Source: Caballeronia sp031450805 (GTDB lineage: Bacteria; Pseudomonadota; Gammaproteobacteria; Burkholderiales; Burkholderiaceae). From it: 64,000 nucleotides of DNA. Position 1 is the stretch's first letter. Each line of letters begins with the position of its first letter. The notes under the pieces are model-generated. The model made no database searches and had not been told where the DNA came from. It saw only the letters and a list, made by a program, of their open reading frames with translations. This document shows positions 41,986-49,791 of the stretch, in pieces. The position numbers and the translations under genes are program-made. The stretch spans positions 2,170,001-2,234,000 of the forward strand of contig NZ_JARTVY010000001.1 of NCBI RefSeq assembly GCF_031450805.1, in the 5' to 3' direction.

Positions 41986-42483
41986 TTACGCGTCGCGATA
42001 AACCTTCGCGAAACGCGCCGCTTTCACGACGCCATAGTCGCCTGGCGCATATTGCATGACCCAGTCGCCGGCATCGCCGGTGAGCACGTCACCCGCCGCT
42101 GAACGCGCGATGGAGAAGGGCTCGTTCATCTGCTTCGCGAGCACGACGCTAGGGCGGTTCCGGTACGCGCCCGCCTCGCCGTGCACGGTGCCGCCTTCGG
42201 CCAGATACTTCACGTCGAACCGATCGCGCGATACGACCCAGCGCTCGCCGGATGCGCCGGTCACGATCGCATCGCCCGGCGCATGGCGGTTCGGTCCTTC
42301 GAGGCTCATCAGTTCGCCCGCGACGGTAGCGAAGTCGACTGAGACCACTTCGCTCTTGACGACACGGCGTGCGGCGGGATCGGATGCGAGGTCGGGTTGA
42401 GAGAGCTTGAGCATGAAAAGATGGTAGGCGATAGGGAGCGCGATACTAGCGGCAATCGCTGCGAACTGCAAAAAAGCCCGCAT
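41986..42483 (-). CDS. Membrane-anchored PGDYG-motif protein
   Basis: A 165-residue protein with an N-terminal membrane anchor (AAIAASIALPIAYHLFML, residues 9-26) and a soluble part that shows two similar halves: GELMSLEGPNRHAPGDAIVT and a later VMQYAPGDYGVVKAARFAKV. The second is the PGDYG motif of small uncharacterised proteobacterial proteins. The ATG at 42483 lies inside the stem of a terminator hairpin (42474-42501) and has no ribosome-binding site, so the start is uncertain; later ATG codons would remove the anchor. Confidence 0.65.
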   Translation of the reverse strand: MRAFLQFAAIAASIALPIAYHLFMLKLSQPDLASDPAARRVVKSEVVSVDFATVAGELMSLEGPNRHAPGDAIVTGASGERWVVSRDRFDVKYLAEGGTVHGEAGAYRNRPSVVLAKQMNEPFSIARSAAGDVLTGDAGDWVMQYAPGDYGVVKAARFAKVYRDA

Positions 42484-42501
42484 CGCTAAAGATGCGGGCT
42501 T
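42474..42501 (-). terminator. Terminator hairpin overlapping the next gene's start codon
   Basis: AAGCCCGCATC and GATGCGGGCTT make an 11-bp perfect stem with a 6-base loop. On the minus strand a run of six T follows, so it looks like the terminator of the Spy/LTXXQ-like gene (ending at 42529). The ATG of the following minus-strand gene (42483-42481) lies within the second stem arm, and the T run encodes its fourth and fifth codons. Confidence 0.8.
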
Positions 42502-42528
42502 GGCTTCACATGATGTTGGTGAGCGCGC

Positions 42529-43053
42529 TTACGGCTTCGTCGCTGATGCCGCATCCGCACCGGATGCGCGCGGCTGCCGATGCGCGTGATCGCGCCGCGC
42601 GTGGTCGCGGCCTTCCTGACGGAAACTCGTGTCGGCGAGCTTCTTCTGCTCGGGCGAGAGGCTCGTGTACAGCGGCTCGAACGCATCGACCAGACGCTTC
42701 GTGCCGTCGGCGTTCGCTTGCGTGATCTGCTGGTACTGCTTCATGTCGTCGAGCGCGGACATGGTGTCGCGTTGCGCGATGCGCTGGCGATAAAGATCCG
42801 CCATCGCGCGCGCATTGTCGCGCATGGCATCGGCGAACGGCGCCCATTGCGCTTCTTGCGCCGACGTAATCCTGAGGTCCGCATGCAGTTTCGCAATACG
42901 CTCTTCCACGCGCGTTTCGCGCTTCGAGCCGGCCGGCGCGGATGCAGCGGTCTGCACGCCGGCTGCGGTTGCAGGCGCCGAAGGCGCCGACGCCTGAGCA
43001 AAGGCTGCAGTAACGGCGCATGACGTCACGATTGCGACGAGTGTTTTCTTCAT
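42529..43053 (-). CDS. Periplasmic LTXXQ / Spy-CpxP-like protein
   Basis: A 174-residue exported protein with a signal peptide (MKKTLVAIVTSCAVTAAFAQ), an Ala/Pro-rich linker and a helical region. The helix, AKLHADLRITSAQEAQWAPF, followed by FADAMRDNARAMADL, and a later SLSPEQKKLADTSF are of the LTXXQ type. Such proteins (Spy, CpxP) act as periplasmic chaperones or envelope-stress regulators. The C-terminal 25 residues are rich in His and Arg, which may bind metal. Start 43053; the frame extends upstream without homology. Confidence 0.8.
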   Translation of the reverse strand: MKKTLVAIVTSCAVTAAFAQASAPSAPATAAGVQTAASAPAGSKRETRVEERIAKLHADLRITSAQEAQWAPFADAMRDNARAMADLYRQRIAQRDTMSALDDMKQYQQITQANADGTKRLVDAFEPLYTSLSPEQKKLADTSFRQEGRDHARRDHAHRQPRASGADAASATKP

Positions 43054-43250
43054 TCGGGGAGTCCTTCGATCAATGGAAAAAGAGGCGAGCCGCGTGTCTC
43101 GGACATTGCGCTGACAGGCTGCCGACAGTTCGATACGGGCTGTAACGCCGTCGCCCGATATTAGTATCACGATTGACCTGCAAATCGCCTGCATTGCCAC
43201 AACTGCTTACATTCGATACGTGCTCGAAAAATCGCAAGCCGTTGCGGGAT

Positions 43251-43285
43251 TGCGTGTTGCACGCCGCATGCCGCATGCACCATGC
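43251..43285. repeat. Heptamer array upstream of the Lrp-type gene
   Basis: Five consecutive 7-base units in one register: TGCGTGT (43251), TGCACGC (43258), CGCATGC (43265), CGCATGC (43272) and ACCATGC (43279). The third and fourth form the palindrome CGCATGCCGCATGCA. It ends 48 bases before the ATG of the Lrp-type gene. It is closely similar to the array before kguK. Confidence 0.65.
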
Positions 43286-43333
43286 AAAAGCGATAATCGA
43301 CAAAGCAACGACAACGCAAAGCCAAAGGACGAC

Positions 43334-43789
43334 ATGAGACCGCCGCGCCTCGATCAACTGGACGACATCGATCGCAATCTCGTCGCGCTGCTGCAGATGA
43401 ATGCGCGCGAGAGTGTCGCGAATCTCGCGCGGCAACTCGGCATCGCGCGCACGACGGTGATCGCGCGCATTTCGCGTCTGGAAAAGAACAACGTCATCGC
43501 GGGCTACGGCGTGCGGCTCGGGCAGGACGTGCTCGATGCGAGCATTCAGGCTTATGTCGGCATCAAGATCGGCCCGAAGTACGGCCGCGACGTACAAAAG
43601 CGTTTCGCACGCATGCCGGAGATTCAACTGCTGTGCGCCGTGAGCGGCGAGTTCGATTACGTCGCATGGCTGCGCGCCGATTCGCCGGACCGCCTGAACG
43701 ACCTGCTCGATGAAATCGGCGCGCTCGAGGGCGTCGAACGGACGACGACTTCGATCATCCTGGCGCGGAAAATCGATCGCGCCGGGTAG
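43334..43789 (+). CDS. Lrp/AsnC-family transcriptional regulator
   Basis: A 151-residue regulator: HTH of AsnC type (about 10-60, LDDIDRNLVALLQMNARESV then LARQLGIARTTVIARISRLE) and a RAM ligand-binding domain to the end. Such proteins form octamers that sense amino acids. ATG at 43334 has AAAGGA upstream; the frame before it runs through the heptamer array. The next gene, in the same direction, encodes a saccharopine-dehydrogenase-like enzyme, so it probably regulates amino-acid (perhaps lysine) degradation. Confidence 0.88.
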   Translation: MRPPRLDQLDDIDRNLVALLQMNARESVANLARQLGIARTTVIARISRLEKNNVIAGYGVRLGQDVLDASIQAYVGIKIGPKYGRDVQKRFARMPEIQLLCAVSGEFDYVAWLRADSPDRLNDLLDEIGALEGVERTTTSIILARKIDRAG

Positions 43790-43799
43790 CTTGTCGACA

Positions 43800-43861
43800 A
43801 AATGCAAAGCGCGATCGTCAAAACGACGAGATTCGTCGTCGATCCGCATCGTTTTGCACCT
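43800..43861. promoter_or_regulatory. Candidate regulator site upstream of the saccharopine-dehydrogenase-like gene
   Basis: AAAATGCAAAGCG near 43800-43812 and CGCATCGTTTTGCACC near 43846-43861 are imperfect inverted repeats (TGCAAA/TTTTGCA ends) about 35 bases apart, with a smaller inverted repeat AACGACGAGATTCGTCGTC between them. Lrp-type proteins often bind several such degenerate dyads. It lies 60-120 bp before the gene start. The assignment is by position. Confidence 0.4.
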
Positions 43862-43922
43862 AGGATCAGCAGTCGCGTCCTCCTAGACTTGTGGCGTCCG
43901 CATCCACGAGAGGAGACGAAAA

Positions 43923-45041
43923 ATGAAAGTGGCTCTCATAGGCGCCGGTCTGATCGGCCAAAGCATTGCCCGCTTGCTGCGTGAAACGGGAGACTTCGAC
44001 ATTGTCGCGTTCGATCGCGACGAACAGGCGCTTGCGCAGCTCGACGCGCTCGGCGTCGCCACACGGCGCGTCGACTCCGCCGATACGCCCGCGCTCCGTC
44101 ACGCGCTCACCGGCTTCGATGCGCTCGTCAACGCGCTGCCGTATTACCTCGCGATCAGCGTCGCGTCGGCGGCGAAAGCAGCGGGCGTCCATTATTTCGA
44201 TCTCACGGAAGACGTGCGCGCGACGCACGCAATACGCGCCATCGCCGACGATGCGCAAACCGCATTCATGCCGCAATGCGGCCTCGCGCCGGGCTTCATC
44301 GGCATCGTGGCGCACGATCTGGCCAGGCGTCTCGACAACCTCCGCGACGTGAAGATGCGTGTGGGCGCGTTGCCCGAATTTCCGACCAACGCGCTCAAAT
44401 ACAACCTGACGTGGAGCATCGACGGTCTCATCAACGAGTATTGCCAGCCCTGTGAAGCCGTGCGCGACGGCCGCACGCAATGGGTGCAGCCGCTCGAAGG
44501 CGTCGAACATTTCTCGCTGGACGGCATCGAGTACGAAGCGTTCAACACATCGGGCGGGCTCGGCACGCTATGCGAAACGCTCGCGGGGAAAGTGGAGACC
44601 CTCGATTACAAATCCGTGCGCTATCCGGGTCATCGCGATCTGATGAAGTTCCTGCTCGACGATCTGCGCATGTCCACCGACCGCGACGGCCTCAAGGCCA
44701 TGCTCAAACGCGCGGTGCCGTCGACCACGCAGGACGTCGTGCTGATTTTCGTCACGGTGACGGGGATGCGCGGCGGTCCCGGCGGCCAGCTCGTGCAAGA
44801 CGTGTTCACCCGGAAGATTTTCGCAAAGGAAATCTGCGGCGCGCCGATGAGCGCGATTCAGATCACGACGGCCGGCGCCGTGTGCGCGGAACTCGATCTG
44901 TTCCGCGAAGGCGTGCTGCCGCAAAGCGGTTTCGTGCGCCAGGAGCAGGTGCCGCTCGAAGCGTTTCTGAACAACCGTTTCGGCAAGCTGTACGAAGGCG
45001 CCGACGCGGTCGCAACCGCCCGGCAACTCGCGGCGGCCTGA
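43923..45041 (+). CDS. Saccharopine dehydrogenase-like oxidoreductase
   Basis: A 372-residue NAD(P)-dependent enzyme with a Rossmann fold (VALIGAGLIGQSIARLL, residues 3-19) and the saccharopine-dehydrogenase C-terminal region (MPQCGLAPGFIGIVAHDLAR near residue 120, GTLCETLAGK near 215). In several bacteria such proteins act as saccharopine reductases or lysine 6-dehydrogenases in lysine breakdown. A gene for an Lrp-type regulator precedes it. GAGGAGA lies before the ATG. Its stop directly abuts the convergent kinase gene. Confidence 0.83.
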   Translation: MKVALIGAGLIGQSIARLLRETGDFDIVAFDRDEQALAQLDALGVATRRVDSADTPALRHALTGFDALVNALPYYLAISVASAAKAAGVHYFDLTEDVRATHAIRAIADDAQTAFMPQCGLAPGFIGIVAHDLARRLDNLRDVKMRVGALPEFPTNALKYNLTWSIDGLINEYCQPCEAVRDGRTQWVQPLEGVEHFSLDGIEYEAFNTSGGLGTLCETLAGKVETLDYKSVRYPGHRDLMKFLLDDLRMSTDRDGLKAMLKRAVPSTTQDVVLIFVTVTGMRGGPGGQLVQDVFTRKIFAKEICGAPMSAIQITTAGAVCAELDLFREGVLPQSGFVRQEQVPLEAFLNNRFGKLYEGADAVATARQLAAA

Positions 45042-45620
45042 TCAATCCACGAGGCGCGCGAGCAGGCGCGCCTCGTCTTCTTCCGACGCCGACGTGCTGT
45101 CGAACATCAGCAGATCGGCGGCGAGGGCATCGTCGGGAAAGAAGAGGCGCTGCCGGTACTCCTTCCAGTGCGCGAGCTTGTACGCGTCGTTCGGATCGCC
45201 GCGCGCCACGATGCGCTCGCGCGCCACGTCCTCGCTGACGTGAACCCAGACGACGCGAATCGCGACATCGTCGCCGACGCCGAGCCACCCGCGATCGAAC
45301 AGCCGCCGCTCGCGCACTTCGCGGGAAAGCGGCGCGATCACGACCACGCTCACGCCGAGCGCGAGGTTCTCGGCGGCTGTATCGACGAGACCGCGATACT
45401 CCGGATCGCGCAAATGTTCGATGAACAGCGGGCTGTCGCGGTCGTGGGGATCGCCGGTCAGGGCGCCGATGGCAGCGGCGCTGTACGCGCCGTACAGCGT
45501 GTCCTTGTCGAGCAGGCAAAACGGTGTAGCGGTCGCGTGCATCAATGGAGCGAACAGGCGTCTGGCGAGCGTGGTCTTGCCGGCTCCCGCGTGACCGCAA
45601 AAGAAAAGCAGATGCTTCAT
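45042..45620 (-). CDS. P-loop ATPase / small-molecule kinase
   Basis: A 192-residue AAA_33-type P-loop protein. Walker A is GHAGAGKTT (9-17) and a DKDTLYGAY segment follows near residue 38, as in nucleotide or metabolite kinases and zeta-like proteins. The R-rich lid-like segment REVRERRLFDRG is near residue 100. The natural substrate is unknown. It is 12 bases upstream of the antiporter gene stop region on the same strand, so the antiporter and this gene may be one transcript. Confidence 0.75.
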   Translation of the reverse strand: MKHLLFFCGHAGAGKTTLARRLFAPLMHATATPFCLLDKDTLYGAYSAAAIGALTGDPHDRDSPLFIEHLRDPEYRGLVDTAAENLALGVSVVVIAPLSREVRERRLFDRGWLGVGDDVAIRVVWVHVSEDVARERIVARGDPNDAYKLAHWKEYRQRLFFPDDALAADLLMFDSTSASEEDEARLLARLVD

Positions 45621-45632
45621 GGGCGCTCGTCG

Positions 45633-46946
45633 TCAGTCTTTTTCATGGATACGCTGATAGCGGTTCATCAGCGGCGTCGACGTCGCGCCGTGCAGGATGA
45701 CCGATGCCGCGATCGCCGCAATGATGAACGGCACGAGCGGCGCGGCCACGTCCTTCGGCGCATGCTCGATTGCGTAAAGCAGATAGTAGAACGAGCCGAC
45801 CCCGCGTATGCCGAACCAGCCCATCAAGAGGCGTTGCGGACGCGATGCACACGCGCCGATCAGCGACGCTTCCACCGCGAGCGGCCGCACCACGAGAAAC
45901 AGTCCGCCGATCAGAATCGCCGCGTGCCAGGTGAACAGTTCGCGCCACATCGCGCCGAGGACGGAGCCGACCATCAGCATGATCGCGACTTCCGCGATGC
46001 GTTCGAGTTCGATCGTGAAGCCGTGCACGCGCTCGGCCATGAATGCGTGCGCGCGCCCGGGATCGGAGGCGGTGGCGCTGACATCGTCGGCGTCGATCGT
46101 GCCGACCGCCTCGCGCGCGGACTTGTCGCCGCTTTCCTTCTGCTCGACGCGGCGCATCGCGAGGCCCGCCGCGAACACCGCCAGAAACGCATAGGCATGC
46201 AGCAATTCCGCGACGCCATAAGAAAGGGCAATCAGGCCGAGCGCATAGAAGCCTTCGGAGCCGAGCGCCTCGCGGTGATGCGTGCGCAGATAAGCGACGA
46301 GGCGCACGGTCAGCCCGCCGAGCAGCCAGCCGCTTGCGAGCGCGGCGAACGTGCCCCACGCGGCCTGGAGCACGAAGTTCCAGTGCAGCGCGTCGTCGGG
46401 CGAGGCTTCGTATCGGCATACGGCGATGCCGAGCAGCGCGAAGGGCATCGCGATGCCGTCGTTGACGCCGCCCTCGGCCGTCAGCGAGAAACGCAGCAGG
46501 TCCGTGTCGCCGGGCTTTTCGACCTGCACGTCGTGCGCGAGGACGGGATCGGTTGGGGCGAGCATCGCCGCGAGCAGCAGCGAGGAGCCCCAGCTCATGC
46601 CGAACGCATACACGCAGAAGAACGTCAGCGGCACGATGGTCAGCACCATCGCGACGAAGCCGAGCCGCACGGGCAGCAGCCAGCGCGTATCGGTGGGCGG
46701 CACGCGCAGCCGCAGGCCGACCGCGAACAGCGATACGAGCATGCCTACTTCGGTGACGAGGCGCAGGACGGTCGCGTCGCCGTCGAGCCGAATGCGCAGC
46801 AGATCGAAGCCGGCGGGGCCGAGCACGAAGCCGATCGCGAGATAGCACATCGCGGTGCTGACCGGCAGGCGCTTGAACGTCGAGCCGGCGAGTCCCATGA
46901 AAATGAGCACGCCGCCGACGACGAGAAACCAGATCGTCTCGGTCAT
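45633..46946 (-). CDS. Cation:proton antiporter, CPA1/NhaP-like
   Basis: A 437-residue membrane protein with about 12 hydrophobic helices. The family signature for ion exchange is LLAAMLAPTDPVLAHDVQV near residue 120 and EGGVNDGIAMPFALL near residue 150, with the Asp pair conserved. The C-terminal half contains a short charged insertion (residues about 275-310). It exchanges Na+ or K+ for protons. Start MTETIWF at 46946; the frame runs 50 codons further upstream without homology. Divergent from the flavoprotein gene with 162 bp between. Confidence 0.87.
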   Translation of the reverse strand: MTETIWFLVVGGVLIFMGLAGSTFKRLPVSTAMCYLAIGFVLGPAGFDLLRIRLDGDATVLRLVTEVGMLVSLFAVGLRLRVPPTDTRWLLPVRLGFVAMVLTIVPLTFFCVYAFGMSWGSSLLLAAMLAPTDPVLAHDVQVEKPGDTDLLRFSLTAEGGVNDGIAMPFALLGIAVCRYEASPDDALHWNFVLQAAWGTFAALASGWLLGGLTVRLVAYLRTHHREALGSEGFYALGLIALSYGVAELLHAYAFLAVFAAGLAMRRVEQKESGDKSAREAVGTIDADDVSATASDPGRAHAFMAERVHGFTIELERIAEVAIMLMVGSVLGAMWRELFTWHAAILIGGLFLVVRPLAVEASLIGACASRPQRLLMGWFGIRGVGSFYYLLYAIEHAPKDVAAPLVPFIIAAIAASVILHGATSTPLMNRYQRIHEKD

Positions 46947-47108
46947 TGAACGCCTTGGAAGCAGCGGGTGAATGGACGTATGCGGTCCGGGGCAGCACGC
47001 ACCGTGCCCGTCGGCGGCGTTCGGCGTAAGATGGCCGGGCGTTTTCATCCCGATCATGTACGCATCGTTCAGAACAATCGCGTCGATGCACGTCACGGAG
47101 GCTCACGC

Positions 47109-48500
47109 ATGTCACAGCATTTCGATGCAGTCGTCATCGGCACGGGACAGGGCGGTTCACCGCTGGCCGTGCGGCTTGCGCAAAGCGGCAAGCGAACAGC
47201 GGTGATCGAACGGCACCGCTTCGGCGGCACCTGTGTGAACGTCGGTTGCACGCCGACCAAGACCTATGTGGCGAGCGCGCGGGCGGCGCACGTGGCGCGG
47301 ACGGCGTCGAGGTACGGCGTCGATATCGGCGGCGAGATCACGATCGACATGGCGCGCGTGAAGGCGCGCAAGGACGAGGTCATCGGTGCGTCGCGCGATG
47401 GCATCGAGAAATGGCTGCGCGGCACGCCGAATGTGACCGTCTTCAAAGGGCATGGGCGGTTCACCGGGCCGCATGCGCTCAGCATCCGGAGCGACGACGG
47501 CTCGACGCAGGACATCCGCGCCGACATGATCTTCATCAACACCGGCACGCGTGCGACGGTTCCGCACATCGACGGGCTGGACGGCGTCCGGTATCTCACG
47601 AATTCGACGATTCTCGAACTGACGGAAGTGCCGGAGCATCTCGTGATCGTCGGGGCGAGCTACATCGCGCTGGAATTCGGGCAGATGTTCAGGCGCTTCG
47701 GCAGCCGCGTCACGCTGCTCGTGCGCGGCGATCGCATCCTCACGCGCGAGGACGCCGACATCGCGCGCGCGATGCAGGACGTGCTCGTGCGCGAGGGCGT
47801 CGAGTTCCGTTTCGGCGCTGAAGCCGAGCGCGTGGAGCGCGTCGGGCATTCGGGGGACGCGCTGCGCATCTCACTCGGCGGTGAACCGATCGTTGCATCG
47901 CACCTGCTTTTTGCGACCGGGCGCACGCCGAATACCGATGACCTCGGTCTCGATCGAGCGGGCATCGCAGTGAACAGGCATGGTCTGATCGACGTGGACG
48001 GCCAGTTGCGCACGAACGTGGAAGGCGTCTGGGCCATTGGAGACGTCAACGGGCGCGGCGCGTTCACGCATACCTCTTGGAATGACTACGAGATCGTCGC
48101 GGCCAATGTGATCGATGGAGAGTCGCGCAGCGTCGATACGCGCATCATGACTTACGCGGTGTTCGTCGATCCGCCGTTCGCCCGCGTCGGCATGAGCGAA
48201 GAGGACGTGCGCAAGGACGGCCGCGAGGCGTTGATCGCGACGATGCCGATGACCCGCGTCGGCCGCGCGCGCGAGCGTGGCGAAACCGACGGTTTCATGA
48301 AGGCGCTCGTCGATGCGGATACGAAGCGCATTCTCGGTGCGGCGATCTACGGTATCGAGGGCGACGAGGTGATTCACACCTTCGTCGACATCATGAACGC
48401 CGATGCGCCGTACACCACGCTGCAACGCGCGATGCACGTGCATCCGACCGTGAGCGAACTCGTGCCGACCCTGCTCGGCGATCTGAAGCCGCTCTGCTGA
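47109..48500 (+). CDS. FAD-dependent pyridine nucleotide-disulfide oxidoreductase, mercuric-reductase-like
   Basis: A 463-residue flavoprotein. FAD motif GTGQGGSPLA (11-20), redox-active pair C42 and C47 in GGTCVNVGCTPTKT, NAD motif GASYIALEFGQMF and a terminal HVHPTVSELVPTLL dimer segment are all present. It lacks the heavy-metal N-terminal domain and the terminal cysteine pair of mercuric reductases, so it is unlikely to handle mercury; the substrate is unknown. CGGAGG lies 7 bases before the ATG. It converges with the MFS gene. Confidence 0.88.
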   Translation: MSQHFDAVVIGTGQGGSPLAVRLAQSGKRTAVIERHRFGGTCVNVGCTPTKTYVASARAAHVARTASRYGVDIGGEITIDMARVKARKDEVIGASRDGIEKWLRGTPNVTVFKGHGRFTGPHALSIRSDDGSTQDIRADMIFINTGTRATVPHIDGLDGVRYLTNSTILELTEVPEHLVIVGASYIALEFGQMFRRFGSRVTLLVRGDRILTREDADIARAMQDVLVREGVEFRFGAEAERVERVGHSGDALRISLGGEPIVASHLLFATGRTPNTDDLGLDRAGIAVNRHGLIDVDGQLRTNVEGVWAIGDVNGRGAFTHTSWNDYEIVAANVIDGESRSVDTRIMTYAVFVDPPFARVGMSEEDVRKDGREALIATMPMTRVGRARERGETDGFMKALVDADTKRILGAAIYGIEGDEVIHTFVDIMNADAPYTTLQRAMHVHPTVSELVPTLLGDLKPLC

Positions 48501-48516
48501 AGGCGGCGAACGCGCG

Positions 48517-49755
48517 TCACGCCTCCACGGGCGGCTTTTCCACTACCGGCGCGGCGTGTGCGGTGCGCGTTTCGGGCATCGCCAGCCAGACCAGCGCCAC
48601 CGCCAGCGCGCCCGCGCCGGCCAGGCCGAAAAAGCTCATCGCCGTGCCGAAGCGATCCGCCGCGAAGCCCGCCGCCGCCGTCGAGAGCGTCGCACCGACG
48701 CCCGCGGCGAGACCGAAGAAACCGATCGTGAGGTTGTAATGCCCGCGCCCGCCTGCAACATCGGCGGCGATCAGCGGCAGCATCACGCCGAACACGGCTG
48801 CGCTGATGCCGTCGAGCATCTGCACCGGCACCAGCAGATACGGGCTGCTCACGCCCGCGAACAGCAGCGCGCGGATCGGCAGCGCGCAGAAACCGAGGAT
48901 CAGGACGGGCCGCCGGCCCCACTTCTGCGCCTGTCGCCCGACCCAGGGCGACAATGCCGCGACGATGAACTGCGGCACGATGATGCACGCCGCGATCACG
49001 AGTTGAACGTTGTCGCCCATGTGCGCCGTGACTTCGCCGGCGGCGAGATTGAGCATCGCCGCGTTGGAAAGGTGGAACAGCACGACGCACGCGGCAAAGA
49101 TCAGCAGACGCCTGTCCTTGAGCAACTCGCGCAGCGATTCGCGCTCTTCGCCCTCGGGCGTGAGCTTCGGCTTGCCGGCCGGGGTGCGCGGCACGGCGGG
49201 CGGCGGATCGTAGTGAATCATCCGCAGCGCGACGATCGCCGGCAGCGCGAGCGCCGCCGTCAGGAAGAACACCGAGCGCAGCGACAGGTATTCGCCGAAC
49301 GCGCCCATCAGCGCGGCGGTCAGCGCGCTGCCGATCGACGCCCAGCGCGCATTGCGGCCGAGCCGGTCGCCGAGATCGGCGCGCGAGACGAGGGCGAGCG
49401 AAATGGCGGCCATCGCCGGGACGAGCATGCAGCTCGCGAAGCCGTGCAGCACTTCGGCGGCGAAGACGGGGATGAAGGTCGGGCTCGCGGCGAGCAGCAG
49501 GGCGCTCACGATGATCGCGATGATCGCCGAGAGCGCCGCGAACTTCTTGTTGCGCATGGCATCGACGAGCGCGCCTGCGGGAAGCTGGCTCGCCATCGCG
49601 CTGATCGTGCCGACGGACAGCATCAGGCCGATCTCGCCCTGCGTCCACTTGTGGGCGGCGAGATACGACGCAATGAAGGGGCCGAAGCCAGTCTGCACGT
49701 TGGCGACGAAGAAGTTCAGCCAGTCGAGCGCACGCAGACTTCGTGCAATTACCAT
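48517..49755 (-). CDS. MFS transporter
   Basis: A 412-residue major-facilitator protein with 12 predicted helices and a hydrophilic central loop (about 195-225: PPPAVPRTPAGKPKLTPEGE). The N-terminal half begins with LDWLNFFVANVQTGFGPFIA, as in drug-export-like MFS proteins of Burkholderia. Substrate unknown. It starts at an ATG inside the first copy of a 20-bp tandem repeat, 32 bp after the stop of the PRC gene, with no good Shine-Dalgarno sequence. It may be read from the PRC transcript. Confidence 0.85.
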   Translation of the reverse strand: MVIARSLRALDWLNFFVANVQTGFGPFIASYLAAHKWTQGEIGLMLSVGTISAMASQLPAGALVDAMRNKKFAALSAIIAIIVSALLLAASPTFIPVFAAEVLHGFASCMLVPAMAAISLALVSRADLGDRLGRNARWASIGSALTAALMGAFGEYLSLRSVFFLTAALALPAIVALRMIHYDPPPAVPRTPAGKPKLTPEGEERESLRELLKDRRLLIFAACVVLFHLSNAAMLNLAAGEVTAHMGDNVQLVIAACIIVPQFIVAALSPWVGRQAQKWGRRPVLILGFCALPIRALLFAGVSSPYLLVPVQMLDGISAAVFGVMLPLIAADVAGGRGHYNLTIGFFGLAAGVGATLSTAAAGFAADRFGTAMSFFGLAGAGALAVALVWLAMPETRTAHAAPVVEKPPVEA

Positions 49756-49791
49756 GTCGTGATTCGGTTATCCATGTCGTGATCCGGTTAT
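49752..49791. repeat. 20-bp tandem duplication spanning a gene junction
   Basis: CCATGTCGTGATTCGGTTAT (49752-49771) is repeated with one mismatch at 49772-49791. The first copy holds the MFS start codon; the second holds the stop codon of the upstream PRC gene (49788-49790) and a second ATG at 49775. That extra ATG opens an 8-codon frame (MDNRITTW) whose stop directly follows the MFS ATG region. See the corresponding finding. Confidence 0.85.

Noticed and set aside
46968..47108. N-terminal extension of the mercuric-reductase-like protein
   Set aside because: The FAD motif begins right after the ATG at 47109, which has a strong CGGAGG. There is no heavy-metal domain in the extension.
47109..48500. 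True mercuric reductase MerA
   Set aside because: There is no N-terminal metal-binding domain, no C-terminal cysteine pair, and no mer genes are adjacent.
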